A stretch of DNA of 64,000 bases. Source: Myxococcales bacterium (lineage in GTDB: Bacteria > Myxococcota > B64-G9). The stretch is from positions 1 to 64,000 of the forward strand of contig JAAZNF010000043.1 of the NCBI GenBank assembly GCA_012798435.1. The letters are read 5' to 3'. Under the pieces are notes generated by a model, which did not search any database, had not been told where the DNA came from, and saw only the letters and a program-made list of their open reading frames with translations. The position numbers and the translations under genes are program-made. Numbering within the stretch: position 1 is the stretch's first letter; every line of letters begins with the position of its first letter. This document shows positions 56,521-64,000 of this stretch, in pieces.

Positions 56521-57383
56521 CAGCGCACCTCGCTCCAGTCGGTAATCTCCGGCCGGCGGTAGACCATGTCGTTCTTGAGATACACCAGCTCGAAGTCCGT
56601 GCTCACGTTGACCAGCGACTCCGAGTGGCCCAGCAGGAGGTAGCCCCCCGGCCGCAGCTTGCGGTGGAAAGTACGGATCACCTTCAGGCGGGCCGCCTTG
56701 TCGAAGTAGATGAGTACGTTGCGGCAGAACACGGCGTCCACCGGCCCGATCAGGTCCAGCATCTCCTCGTCCAGCAGGTTGAGGTGCCCGAAGCTCACCA
56801 GCGAGCGCAGGCTGTCGTCGATCTGGAAGCGGTTGTTCTCCAGCGGTTTGAAGTACTTGCGCATGATGTCCGGCGGCGTGGCGCGGAAGGACGACTTGCC
56901 GAAGATCCCCCGGCGGGCGATCTGCAACACCCGGCGCGAGATGTCGTTGCCGAAGATCTCGACGTTCCAGCCGGAGAGCAGCGGGCTTTCCCGGACCAGG
57001 ATGGCGATGGTGTAGGCCTCCTCGCCCGAGGAGCACCCGGCCGACCAGATACGCAGCCGCCGATCGAGCGCGCGGCGCCGAATCAGGTCGGGGAGGATCT
57101 CCTCGGTAAAGGCCCGGAGCTGATATTCCTCGCGGAAGAAGTAGGTCTCGTTGGTGGTGAGCAGCTCGACGATCTGTTCCAGCTCCACCCGGCGTTCGGA
57201 CCCGAAGCGCAGGTAGCGGTAGTACTCGCTGAAGGTACCGGCGCCGCGCTCGGCCAGCCGGGGATGGAGCCGCCGCTCCAGCAGGTACTTCACGTCGTCG
57301 TGGAAGAAGATTCCGCAGTGCTCGTAGACGAGATCCCGGATCAGCCGGAACTCCTCCGGGGACATCGACGTGCGCTCGCTCAT
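56520..57383 (-). CDS. cheR: Chemotaxis methyltransferase CheR
   Basis: LLTTNETYFFRE, IWSAGCSSGEEAYTIAI, FCRNVLIYFDK, LLGHSESL. Confidence 0.95.
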   Translation of the reverse strand: MSERTSMSPEEFRLIRDLVYEHCGIFFHDDVKYLLERRLHPRLAERGAGTFSEYYRYLRFGSERRVELEQIVELLTTNETYFFREEYQLRAFTEEILPDLIRRRALDRRLRIWSAGCSSGEEAYTIAILVRESPLLSGWNVEIFGNDISRRVLQIARRGIFGKSSFRATPPDIMRKYFKPLENNRFQIDDSLRSLVSFGHLNLLDEEMLDLIGPVDAVFCRNVLIYFDKAARLKVIRTFHRKLRPGGYLLLGHSESLVNVSTDFELVYLKNDMVYRRPEITDWSEVR

Positions 57384-57415
57384 GGGACCCATGTGCTCCC
57401 CGGTCCGGCCGGACC

Positions 57416-59449
57416 TCAATCGCCGAGGCGGCCCGCGTCCGGGGCCAAGGTTCCCTGTAGGGCCTCCCGCACCAGCGCGTCCTCCTCCACCCCGGCACGC
57501 TGCAGCAGCAGGCGCAGCACCTCCGGATCGCGGAATTCGCCCGCCACCCGCACCGCGGCCAGGCGCACGTCCCAGCGTGGGTGCGCCAGCGCCCAGGCCA
57601 GGGTGGCGCGCGAACGTTCCGGGCTCAGCCGGCGGCAGCCGGCCAGCAGTTCCTTCAGCACCTCGGGATCGGGATGGCGGGTCGCCTGCGAAAGCACGCC
57701 GTCGTCGAGCGGCCAGCGCCAGCCGTTCATGACCCGCACCGCCTGGAGCGCCACCGCGCCGTCGGGGTGGGCCAGGAGGGGCGCCACCAACGCCGCGTCG
57801 CCGGGGCCTCCCTGACGACCCAGCCCGGCCAGGGCCTCGCGGACCACCGCCGGATCAGAATCCGTCAGCGCCACGCGCAGGGTTTCCAGCACCCCTGGGT
57901 CGTCCCGCAACGAGAGCGCTCGCACCGCCTGCTCGCGCACTTTTGCGACCTCATCGGCCAAGGCCACGCGCAGGCGGGCCAATTGCTCCGGGGTGCCCAC
58001 TCTGCCGGCGGCCTGCACCGCCAGCGCCCGCACCGTGGCGTCACCGTCTCCCAACAGGGGGAGGATGTCCCCCAGATCTTCGCGACGCGCCACACCGCAC
58101 ACCACCTCGGCCGCCAGGCGGCGCAGGGCGAGATCCGCTGAAGCGAGCAGGGGCTTCACCGAAAGCAGCACCTCGCGGGGGCAGGCACCGCCCAGGTGCA
58201 ACAGGGCGCCCACCGCCCCGGACGCGGCGCCCCGGGCCTCGCGCTGCAGCAGATCGACCAGGGCCGGCACCGTCTTGGCATCGGCGAGCTGCCCCAGCGC
58301 CCGCTGGGCGGCCGCGGCAACTTCCGGGTCCTCTCCGCGGCACAGGTCGATCAGCCAGGAGACGGCGGCGCCCTGGCGAAAGTGGCCCAGCAGCTCGACG
58401 GCCAGGATTTGGCCCGCGGCATCCAACTCGGGCAGCAGCCGCCCCAGCTCATCCACCGCGCGCGGCCCCATGGCCGCCACTGCCTCGAACACCGCGTCTC
58501 GCAGCCGCGGGTCAACCCCCACCCTCACCAGATCGGGGATGAGATCGGTGCGCCCCACCCAGCCGAGCAGGACCACCGCCGCAAAGCGGCTCTCCTGCTC
58601 TCCCTGCGACAACATCTGGCGCAGGGTGCCGATCAACGCTTCCCCCGCCTCCTGCCGCACCGCCACCCGCGCCGCCACCTGGCGCTGCACATCGACCCGC
58701 CGGTGCCAGTCGGCTAGCGCCCGCGCCGCGGCGGCCTGCTCACCGCGTTGGCGCACCGAGAGCCCCGCTTGCAGGATCGGCAGCACCCGATCGTCCGCCA
58801 GGCGAGACAGCAGGCGGTACAGGGCCGGCCGCAATGGGCCCCGCTCCAGGTGGACCGACAGCTCCTCGAACGGGACCTCGGCCGCCAGGCGTTCCAGCGC
58901 GGAGAGACACGAGAGCTGGACCAGCAACCCTTCCCGAGCCAGCGCCTGGCGCAGCGCCTGCACCACCCGCTCTTGCGAGAAGGCCCCCAGCGCCTCGGCG
59001 ACCGCGGCGCGGACGTTCTCTTCGGGATCCTCGATGGCGCGCAGCAGCGGCTCGACCCCCGCCGGCCGGCCGATGGCCCCCAGGATGTCGGCGGCGAACT
59101 TGCGCAGGTCCTTGTCGGGCGAGGCGAACAGCGAGCTCACCCCTGGGATGGCGGGCTCCCCCAACCGCACCAGGGCCTCGGTGGCGGCGTTCCGCAGCCC
59201 GGCGTTGGCCTCGTCCCCCAGCGCCTGCAGAAGCGCCGTGAGCAGGTCGGGCCGAGCTCCCACGCGCTCCGCCACATCCACCGCGCACTTGCGGACGCGC
59301 CAACTCCCGTCCCCCAGGGCCCGCAGCAGCGGCTCCACCGGCACCTGGCTGCCGAAGGCCTCCGCCAGCCGACTCACGGCTTCGCAACGGACCTGCTCCG
59401 TGGGGCTGGCCAGGGCCGCCAGGATCCTCTGTGGCTCAATCGGGCTCAT
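57416..59449 (-). CDS. HEAT-repeat protein within the chemosensory operon
   Basis: 677 aa of repeated [25 protein letters not shown]-type units. Confidence 0.85.
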   Translation of the reverse strand: MSPIEPQRILAALASPTEQVRCEAVSRLAEAFGSQVPVEPLLRALGDGSWRVRKCAVDVAERVGARPDLLTALLQALGDEANAGLRNAATEALVRLGEPAIPGVSSLFASPDKDLRKFAADILGAIGRPAGVEPLLRAIEDPEENVRAAVAEALGAFSQERVVQALRQALAREGLLVQLSCLSALERLAAEVPFEELSVHLERGPLRPALYRLLSRLADDRVLPILQAGLSVRQRGEQAAAARALADWHRRVDVQRQVAARVAVRQEAGEALIGTLRQMLSQGEQESRFAAVVLLGWVGRTDLIPDLVRVGVDPRLRDAVFEAVAAMGPRAVDELGRLLPELDAAGQILAVELLGHFRQGAAVSWLIDLCRGEDPEVAAAAQRALGQLADAKTVPALVDLLQREARGAASGAVGALLHLGGACPREVLLSVKPLLASADLALRRLAAEVVCGVARREDLGDILPLLGDGDATVRALAVQAAGRVGTPEQLARLRVALADEVAKVREQAVRALSLRDDPGVLETLRVALTDSDPAVVREALAGLGRQGGPGDAALVAPLLAHPDGAVALQAVRVMNGWRWPLDDGVLSQATRHPDPEVLKELLAGCRRLSPERSRATLAWALAHPRWDVRLAAVRVAGEFRDPEVLRLLLQRAGVEEDALVREALQGTLAPDAGRLGD

Positions 59450-62027
59450 GACGCTCTTGCTCCGCCAGCCGCCCGAGCTGCCCCAGGCGCTCGGCGAGCG
59501 CCCCGAAACCCCCGTCGAGGCGGGAGAAAGTCTCCCCCAGATCGGACAGGTCGGCGCGATCCTGTTGCAGGCGATCCCGGATCTCCTCGGCGACCCGCGC
59601 CACGTGGCCCACGCCCTGGGCCTGCTCCCCCAGGGCCTTGCCGATGAAGGTGATGGATTCGCTGATGCGCTCCATGTTGCTGGACACGCTCCCCACCGCC
59701 TGCACCTGCTCGTTGGCGGACCGGAATACGAAGCGGGCTCCCTCCTGGAGCTGCTCCGAGATGCGCGCCAGCCGGGCCGTCTGTCGCCCCTCCTCCTCCA
59801 TGGCGCGGCGCATCTCGCGCATCTGGGCCACCAGCGAGGTCAGCGCCTGGGTGACATTGCGGGAGATGGCGGCGTGCTCGGCGGTGCCCTTGGCGATGGC
59901 GCCGGTCATCTCGCTGGAGGCGCGCACCGCGTCCAGGATCTCCTGAAGCGCCTCCCCGGCGGCGTTGGCCAGGGCCACGCCGCGCTTCACGCTGCCGGTG
60001 CCACGCTCCATGGCTTCCACGGCCCGGCGGGACTCGGCCTGCACCGACTTGATCAGACCGGCGATCTCCTTGGTGGAGGAGGCGGTCCGGTCGGCCAGGT
60101 TCTTGATCTCGTCGGCCACCACGGCGAACCCCTTGCCGTGCTCACCGGCGCCGGCGGCGATGATGGCCGCGTTGAGGGCCAGCAGGTTGGTCTGCTCGGC
60201 CACGTCTCCGATCACGGTGAGGATCTTGCCCACCGCCTCGATCTGGCTCCCCAGCCGATGGATCACCTGCCGGGCCTCGTCCGTCACCTGCTGGATGTCG
60301 CCGATGCCGGAGATGGTCTGGCGCACCGACTCCGCTCCTCGGCTGGCGATCTCGGACATGTGCCCGGACAAGCGCCGGGTCTCGTTGGTGCTCTCCTCCA
60401 CCTGACGAATGGCCGCGTCCATCACCGCGAAGGAGGCCATGGCGCCGTCCGCGGAGCGGGCCAACACCTCCACGTTCTTGCCCATCTGGCGGCTGCTCTG
60501 CTGGATCTGGGTCATGGCGGCGCCGCCGTCCTCCACCAGGTGCTGCAGGTTGTCGGCCGAGCCGGCCACCTCGCGCACGCTGCGATCGATCTCGAACATG
60601 GAGGAGGTGCAGTCCGCCGCGGTTTCCCGCAGGGCGTTGAACTGCTCCGAGATGTGCTCCAGCGAGGAGCGCATCTGTTGGACCGAGGTGGCCGTCTGCT
60701 CGACCAGCTGTGCGCGCTGGTCGGCCGAGGATCCGATGCGCCCCAGCTGGGCCCGAAAGGCCTCCCGGATGCGTTCGAGATCCACCATGGTGTCGGCCCC
60801 GGAGAGACGGGGGATGGTATCCACCAGGCGGTGGAACAGCCGCGTCAACTCCCCGAGCGGGTCGTCGCCGTCGAAGCGCACCTCGGCGAACGGGGCCAAC
60901 TTCGCCAGGACGCGCGAGAAGTGCTCCCCCTGGCGCGCCAGGGGGCGCAGCACCAGCCGGACCAGGGACGCGGACAACACCAGCACCAGCACCAGCGTGA
61001 GCCCCAGTCCGGCCAGCGCCCCCAGGGGCCACCCCTCCTCATCCAGGACCAGCCCCGCCGGCGGGCCCTGCCAGATGACATGCTCCCCCCCGGAGAGCGT
61101 TCCCGACAAGAACACGAATGGGGCGCGCAGATCCTTCCAGGAAGCGGCTTCGAGCTCGTGGATGCGGGCCCACCACGCCGGCGCGCCATCGAGGTTCTTG
61201 GCGCAAAACAGCTCGCGCCCATCCGGCGCGAGCACCACCAGCCGCGCGGAGAACCGTCCCGAGCTGTCTGCCTTCTCCAGTGCGTGGGAAACCTCGCCAG
61301 TGGAGAATTCGCCGGGCTTGCGAACGCGGTCCAGGCTGGCCAGCATGGCGTGAAACGCGGCCTCGTGGCGTTCCACCTGTACCGCCACCCCGCGGGTGCG
61401 CATCCAGCTCACCCACACCAGCGACACCAGGCACAGGGTGGCGACCACCACCGTCGCCTGCACCAAAAGCAGCCAGCGCGCCAGGCGTCCCCGGGACGAA
61501 TCGGTCCCGAAGGCGTCCGGGTACCGCGCCCGCCAGGCGTTGCGCTGCGCATCCAGGTCATCGATGGCGGACAGGCCCTGGAGGATGACGTCCACCCCGC
61601 CGCCCAGCACGGTCAAGACAATCACGGTGAGGGCCTGCCAGCCGGTGAGCCGCCCGCTGAAAGAGAGGGTCACCAACACCACACACGCTCCGAGCAGCCA
61701 CATCCCCGCGGTGAGCCAGAAGACCTGCCGGGGCAAGCGGGCCAGGATCGCCACGACCCGCTGGACCCGCTGGACCGACGGCGGAGACTGCGCCTCCTCC
61801 CGCTCCAGCTCGAGCAGCGGACGCTGCAGGTAGCGGGCACCGGCCTGCCAGACGAACACCCCCACCACCGCCACGGTCAGCAACCCCGCCGCGAGCCACA
61901 GCACGAGGTCGTTGAGCTCGCCCGTGCTCCAGGCGATGCCGGAGAGCAGCAGGAGCACCCAGGCCAGGGTTCCGACCCGGCTGCGGATGGGCCTCGGATC
62001 GCTCTCGGGTTGAAAGGTCTGGGCCAC
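59436..62027 (-). CDS. Methyl-accepting chemotaxis protein
   Basis: Signalling-tip region [29 protein letters not shown]; several N-terminal TM segments. Confidence 0.93.
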   Translation of the reverse strand: MAQTFQPESDPRPIRSRVGTLAWVLLLLSGIAWSTGELNDLVLWLAAGLLTVAVVGVFVWQAGARYLQRPLLELEREEAQSPPSVQRVQRVVAILARLPRQVFWLTAGMWLLGACVVLVTLSFSGRLTGWQALTVIVLTVLGGGVDVILQGLSAIDDLDAQRNAWRARYPDAFGTDSSRGRLARWLLLVQATVVVATLCLVSLVWVSWMRTRGVAVQVERHEAAFHAMLASLDRVRKPGEFSTGEVSHALEKADSSGRFSARLVVLAPDGRELFCAKNLDGAPAWWARIHELEAASWKDLRAPFVFLSGTLSGGEHVIWQGPPAGLVLDEEGWPLGALAGLGLTLVLVLVLSASLVRLVLRPLARQGEHFSRVLAKLAPFAEVRFDGDDPLGELTRLFHRLVDTIPRLSGADTMVDLERIREAFRAQLGRIGSSADQRAQLVEQTATSVQQMRSSLEHISEQFNALRETAADCTSSMFEIDRSVREVAGSADNLQHLVEDGGAAMTQIQQSSRQMGKNVEVLARSADGAMASFAVMDAAIRQVEESTNETRRLSGHMSEIASRGAESVRQTISGIGDIQQVTDEARQVIHRLGSQIEAVGKILTVIGDVAEQTNLLALNAAIIAAGAGEHGKGFAVVADEIKNLADRTASSTKEIAGLIKSVQAESRRAVEAMERGTGSVKRGVALANAAGEALQEILDAVRASSEMTGAIAKGTAEHAAISRNVTQALTSLVAQMREMRRAMEEEGRQTARLARISEQLQEGARFVFRSANEQVQAVGSVSSNMERISESITFIGKALGEQAQGVGHVARVAEEIRDRLQQDRADLSDLGETFSRLDGGFGALAERLGQLGRLAEQERHEPD

Positions 62028-62030
62028 CGT

Positions 62031-62531
62031 TCATTCCTTTCCGGTCGCGTCGCCCGCGCTCGTGTCGTCCAGCTCCAGGAACGCCGGCGCCAGGACTTTT
62101 TTCAAGTCCAGCAGCAAGAGCAGGTTCTCCTGCCACTGGCACATCCCGACCACCAGCCCCTGTTCTTTGCGGCCGGCCATGCCCGGGGCTGGTTTGAGCA
62201 TGGAGCGTGGAAGGCGGACCACCTCCAGCATCTCGTCCACGATGATCCCCATCAGGCGCCGGTCCAGTGACACGATGACGAACTTGGTGGTCCGGGTGCG
62301 CGGCGCTGGTGGCAGAGCGAAGCGTTTGCGCAGATCCAACATGGGAATGATGACGCCCCTCAGGTTGATCACACCCTCGATGAGCGGCGAGGTGCCCGGC
62401 ACCGCGGTCAGCTTCTGGGGGTTCACGATCTCCCGGATGCGCATGATGTCGATGACGTAGCCCTGATCGCCGACTCGGAAGGCCGCCAGTTGCACGATAC
62501 GATCATCGCCGGCTGCGCGCGGCTCAGCCAT
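62031..62531 (-). CDS. cheW: CheW-like coupling protein 1
   Basis: QLAAFRVGDQGYVIDIMRIREIVNPQKLTAVPGTSPLIEGVINLRGVIIPMLDLRKRF. Confidence 0.93.
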   Translation of the reverse strand: MAEPRAAGDDRIVQLAAFRVGDQGYVIDIMRIREIVNPQKLTAVPGTSPLIEGVINLRGVIIPMLDLRKRFALPPAPRTRTTKFVIVSLDRRLMGIIVDEMLEVVRLPRSMLKPAPGMAGRKEQGLVVGMCQWQENLLLLLDLKKVLAPAFLELDDTSAGDATGKE

Positions 62532-63168
62532 GGCGCACCTCTCTCGGCCGCGCCCCGCCCAGGATCTCCGGAGAAACGAGGGAATTGATCTGGAGCAGGG
62601 TGTACATCTCTCCCTCGTACCGCCCCACGCCCAACAAGTGCTCGCTCTCGCCCCGCCCGAACACCGCCGGGGGCGGCTCGATCTGGTCGGGGCGGAAGCG
62701 GATGACGTGACGCACCTCGTCCACCAAAAAACCGATGGGCTCCTCCTCGATGCGCACGATCAGCACCCGGTTGCGCCGCTCGCGCGGGCCGTCGGGCAGG
62801 TTCAGGCGCCGCCGCAGATCCAGGATCGGCACCACCATTCCGCGCAGCGAGAGCACGCCCAGGACCACCGGCGGCACCCGCGGGACCGGCGTGATGGAGG
62901 GCGGCTTGATGATCTCGCGGATGTGTTCGATGGGGATGGCGAAGTCCTCGCCGGCCAGACGGAAGCTCAGGTACTCCCGCTGGTCCTGCGCCCCGCGAGC
63001 GACCGCCGGGCCCGTACCCGTGGCGGCCTCCTCCGACTGGAACGACGCCTCGGCCGCGTCGGCGAAGAACTCCCGGAGCGCCTCCTGAAAGGCCGCCTCG
63101 GCCGGCGGCTTGTCGGCCTTCGGGGGAGACACGGCGTTCTCTGGGGGGTCCTTTCGCACCATGGCCAC
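62524..63168 (-). CDS. cheW: CheW-like coupling protein 2
   Basis: YLSFRLAGEDFAIPIEHIREIIKPPSITPVPRVPPVVLGVLSLRGMVVPILDLRRRL. Confidence 0.93.
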   Translation of the reverse strand: MAMVRKDPPENAVSPPKADKPPAEAAFQEALREFFADAAEASFQSEEAATGTGPAVARGAQDQREYLSFRLAGEDFAIPIEHIREIIKPPSITPVPRVPPVVLGVLSLRGMVVPILDLRRRLNLPDGPRERRNRVLIVRIEEEPIGFLVDEVRHVIRFRPDQIEPPPAVFGRGESEHLLGVGRYEGEMYTLLQINSLVSPEILGGARPREVRHG

Positions 63169-63180
63169 GCCCCGACCCGG

Positions 63181-64000
63181 TCACTCCCGGGCCAGGGCCT
63201 CCTCGATGAGCTCGCCCACGTCCAGCACCAGCACCGTCTGCTGGTTGGCCAGGTGGGTGGCGCCGGCGATCCCCGGCACGTGGGACATGAAACGGCCCAG
63301 CGACTTGATCACGATGTCCTGCTGGCCCTGCACGCTGTCCACCACCAAGCCCATGCGGTTCTGGGCCAGGCCGACCACCACCACGAACAGGTTGTCCCCG
63401 GCCGCCTCTCCCGCCAGTTGGAACAGATCCGCCAGGCGGATGAGCGGCAGGGTCGCTCCGCGCAGCTCGATGACCTGGCGCCGCTCGATGGTGCGGACCC
63501 TGGACGCGGGTACGCTCAGGATCTCCAGCACCGCGTTCAGCGGGATGGCGTACACCGACTGGGACACCCGGACGATCAGCGCGCGGATGATGGCCAGGGT
63601 GATGGGGAGGGTGATGGTGAAGCGCGTGCCCTGGCCGGGCGTGAAATCCAGGTCGATCATGCCACTCAGGTTGGCGATGTTGGTCTTCACCACGTCCAGG
63701 CCCACGCCGCGCCCGGAGAGCTCGGTCACCTGACGGCTGGTCGAGAGGCCGGGCAGGAAGATGAGGTTCATACGGTCGCGCGGGGTCAGATCGGCCAGAC
63801 GCTCCGGCTCCACGAGGCCCTTCTCCATGGCCACCTGGCAGATGCGATCGAGATCCAGGCCGCGGCCGTCGTCGGCGATCTCGATCACCACGTGGTTGCC
63901 CTTCTGGTAGGCGTTGATGCGGATGGTGCCGGTGGACGGCTTGCCGGCGGCGGCGCGCTCGGCGGGCTCCTCGATGCCGTGGTCGATGCTGTTGCGCAGG
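63181..64000 (-). CDS. cheA: Chemotaxis histidine kinase CheA, partial (C-terminal part; N-terminus beyond window)
   Basis: Frame stays open to base 64000: LRNSIDHGIEEPAERAAAGKPSTGTIRINAYQKGNHVVIEIADDGRGLDLDRI...LIFLPGLSTSRQVTELSGRGVGLDVV; C-terminal CheW-like domain. Confidence 0.93.
   Translation of the reverse strand, partial: LRNSIDHGIEEPAERAAAGKPSTGTIRINAYQKGNHVVIEIADDGRGLDLDRICQVAMEKGLVEPERLADLTPRDRMNLIFLPGLSTSRQVTELSGRGVGLDVVKTNIANLSGMIDLDFTPGQGTRFTITLPITLAIIRALIVRVSQSVYAIPLNAVLEILSVPASRVRTIERRQVIELRGATLPLIRLADLFQLAGEAAGDNLFVVVVGLAQNRMGLVVDSVQGQQDIVIKSLGRFMSHVPGIAGATHLANQQTVLVLDVGELIEEALARE

Noticed and set aside
57993-62270. 1425-aa plus-strand ORF
   Set aside because: Antisense to the HEAT-repeat and MCP genes; composition is Arg/Pro/Ser then His/Gln/Leu-rich with no recognisable domain. 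GC-rich shadow frame.

Overview
High-GC window, gene-dense, most consistent with a delta-proteobacterial/Myxococcota-like genome (inferred from gene content and a MYXO-CTERM-like tail; not proven). The most interesting region is ~16.4-30.4 kb, all on the minus strand. It holds a complete [FeFe]-hydrogenase locus: a receiver gene plus maturases hydG-hydF-hydE, then rex, a NuoE-like subunit, a 1049-aa fusion of a NuoF-like diaphorase with a GltD/NfnB-like flavoprotein, and a canonical catalytic HydA. These are followed by a single-domain receiver, a ferredoxin/H-cluster-like/histidine-kinase fusion with a degenerate active-site motif, and a soluble receiver-kinase. The intergenic region before rex carries two adjacent Rex-like operators over a sigma70-like promoter, plus a separate perfect dyad (ATGTACA-N7-TGTACAT). 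Other systems: a probable inositol-phosphate lipid/phosphodiester locus (Ino1-like synthase, IPCT-like nucleotidyltransferase, CDP-alcohol phosphatidyltransferase, HAD phosphatase, IspD-like); a chemosensory operon (CheA partial, 2 CheW, MCP, HEAT-repeat protein, CheR, CheB, GAF/coiled coil, CheY-like); grpE-dnaK-dnaJ-like; tolB-pal; mutY; tandem lipoyl-less E2-like acyltransferases; an S8 protease; and lipoproteins. Intergenic regions contain at least two dispersed repeat families. One of them has a hairpin whose substitutions keep RNA pairing through G-U wobble. No CRISPR array, rRNA or tRNA was recognised. All calls come from reading the sequence; no searches were run.
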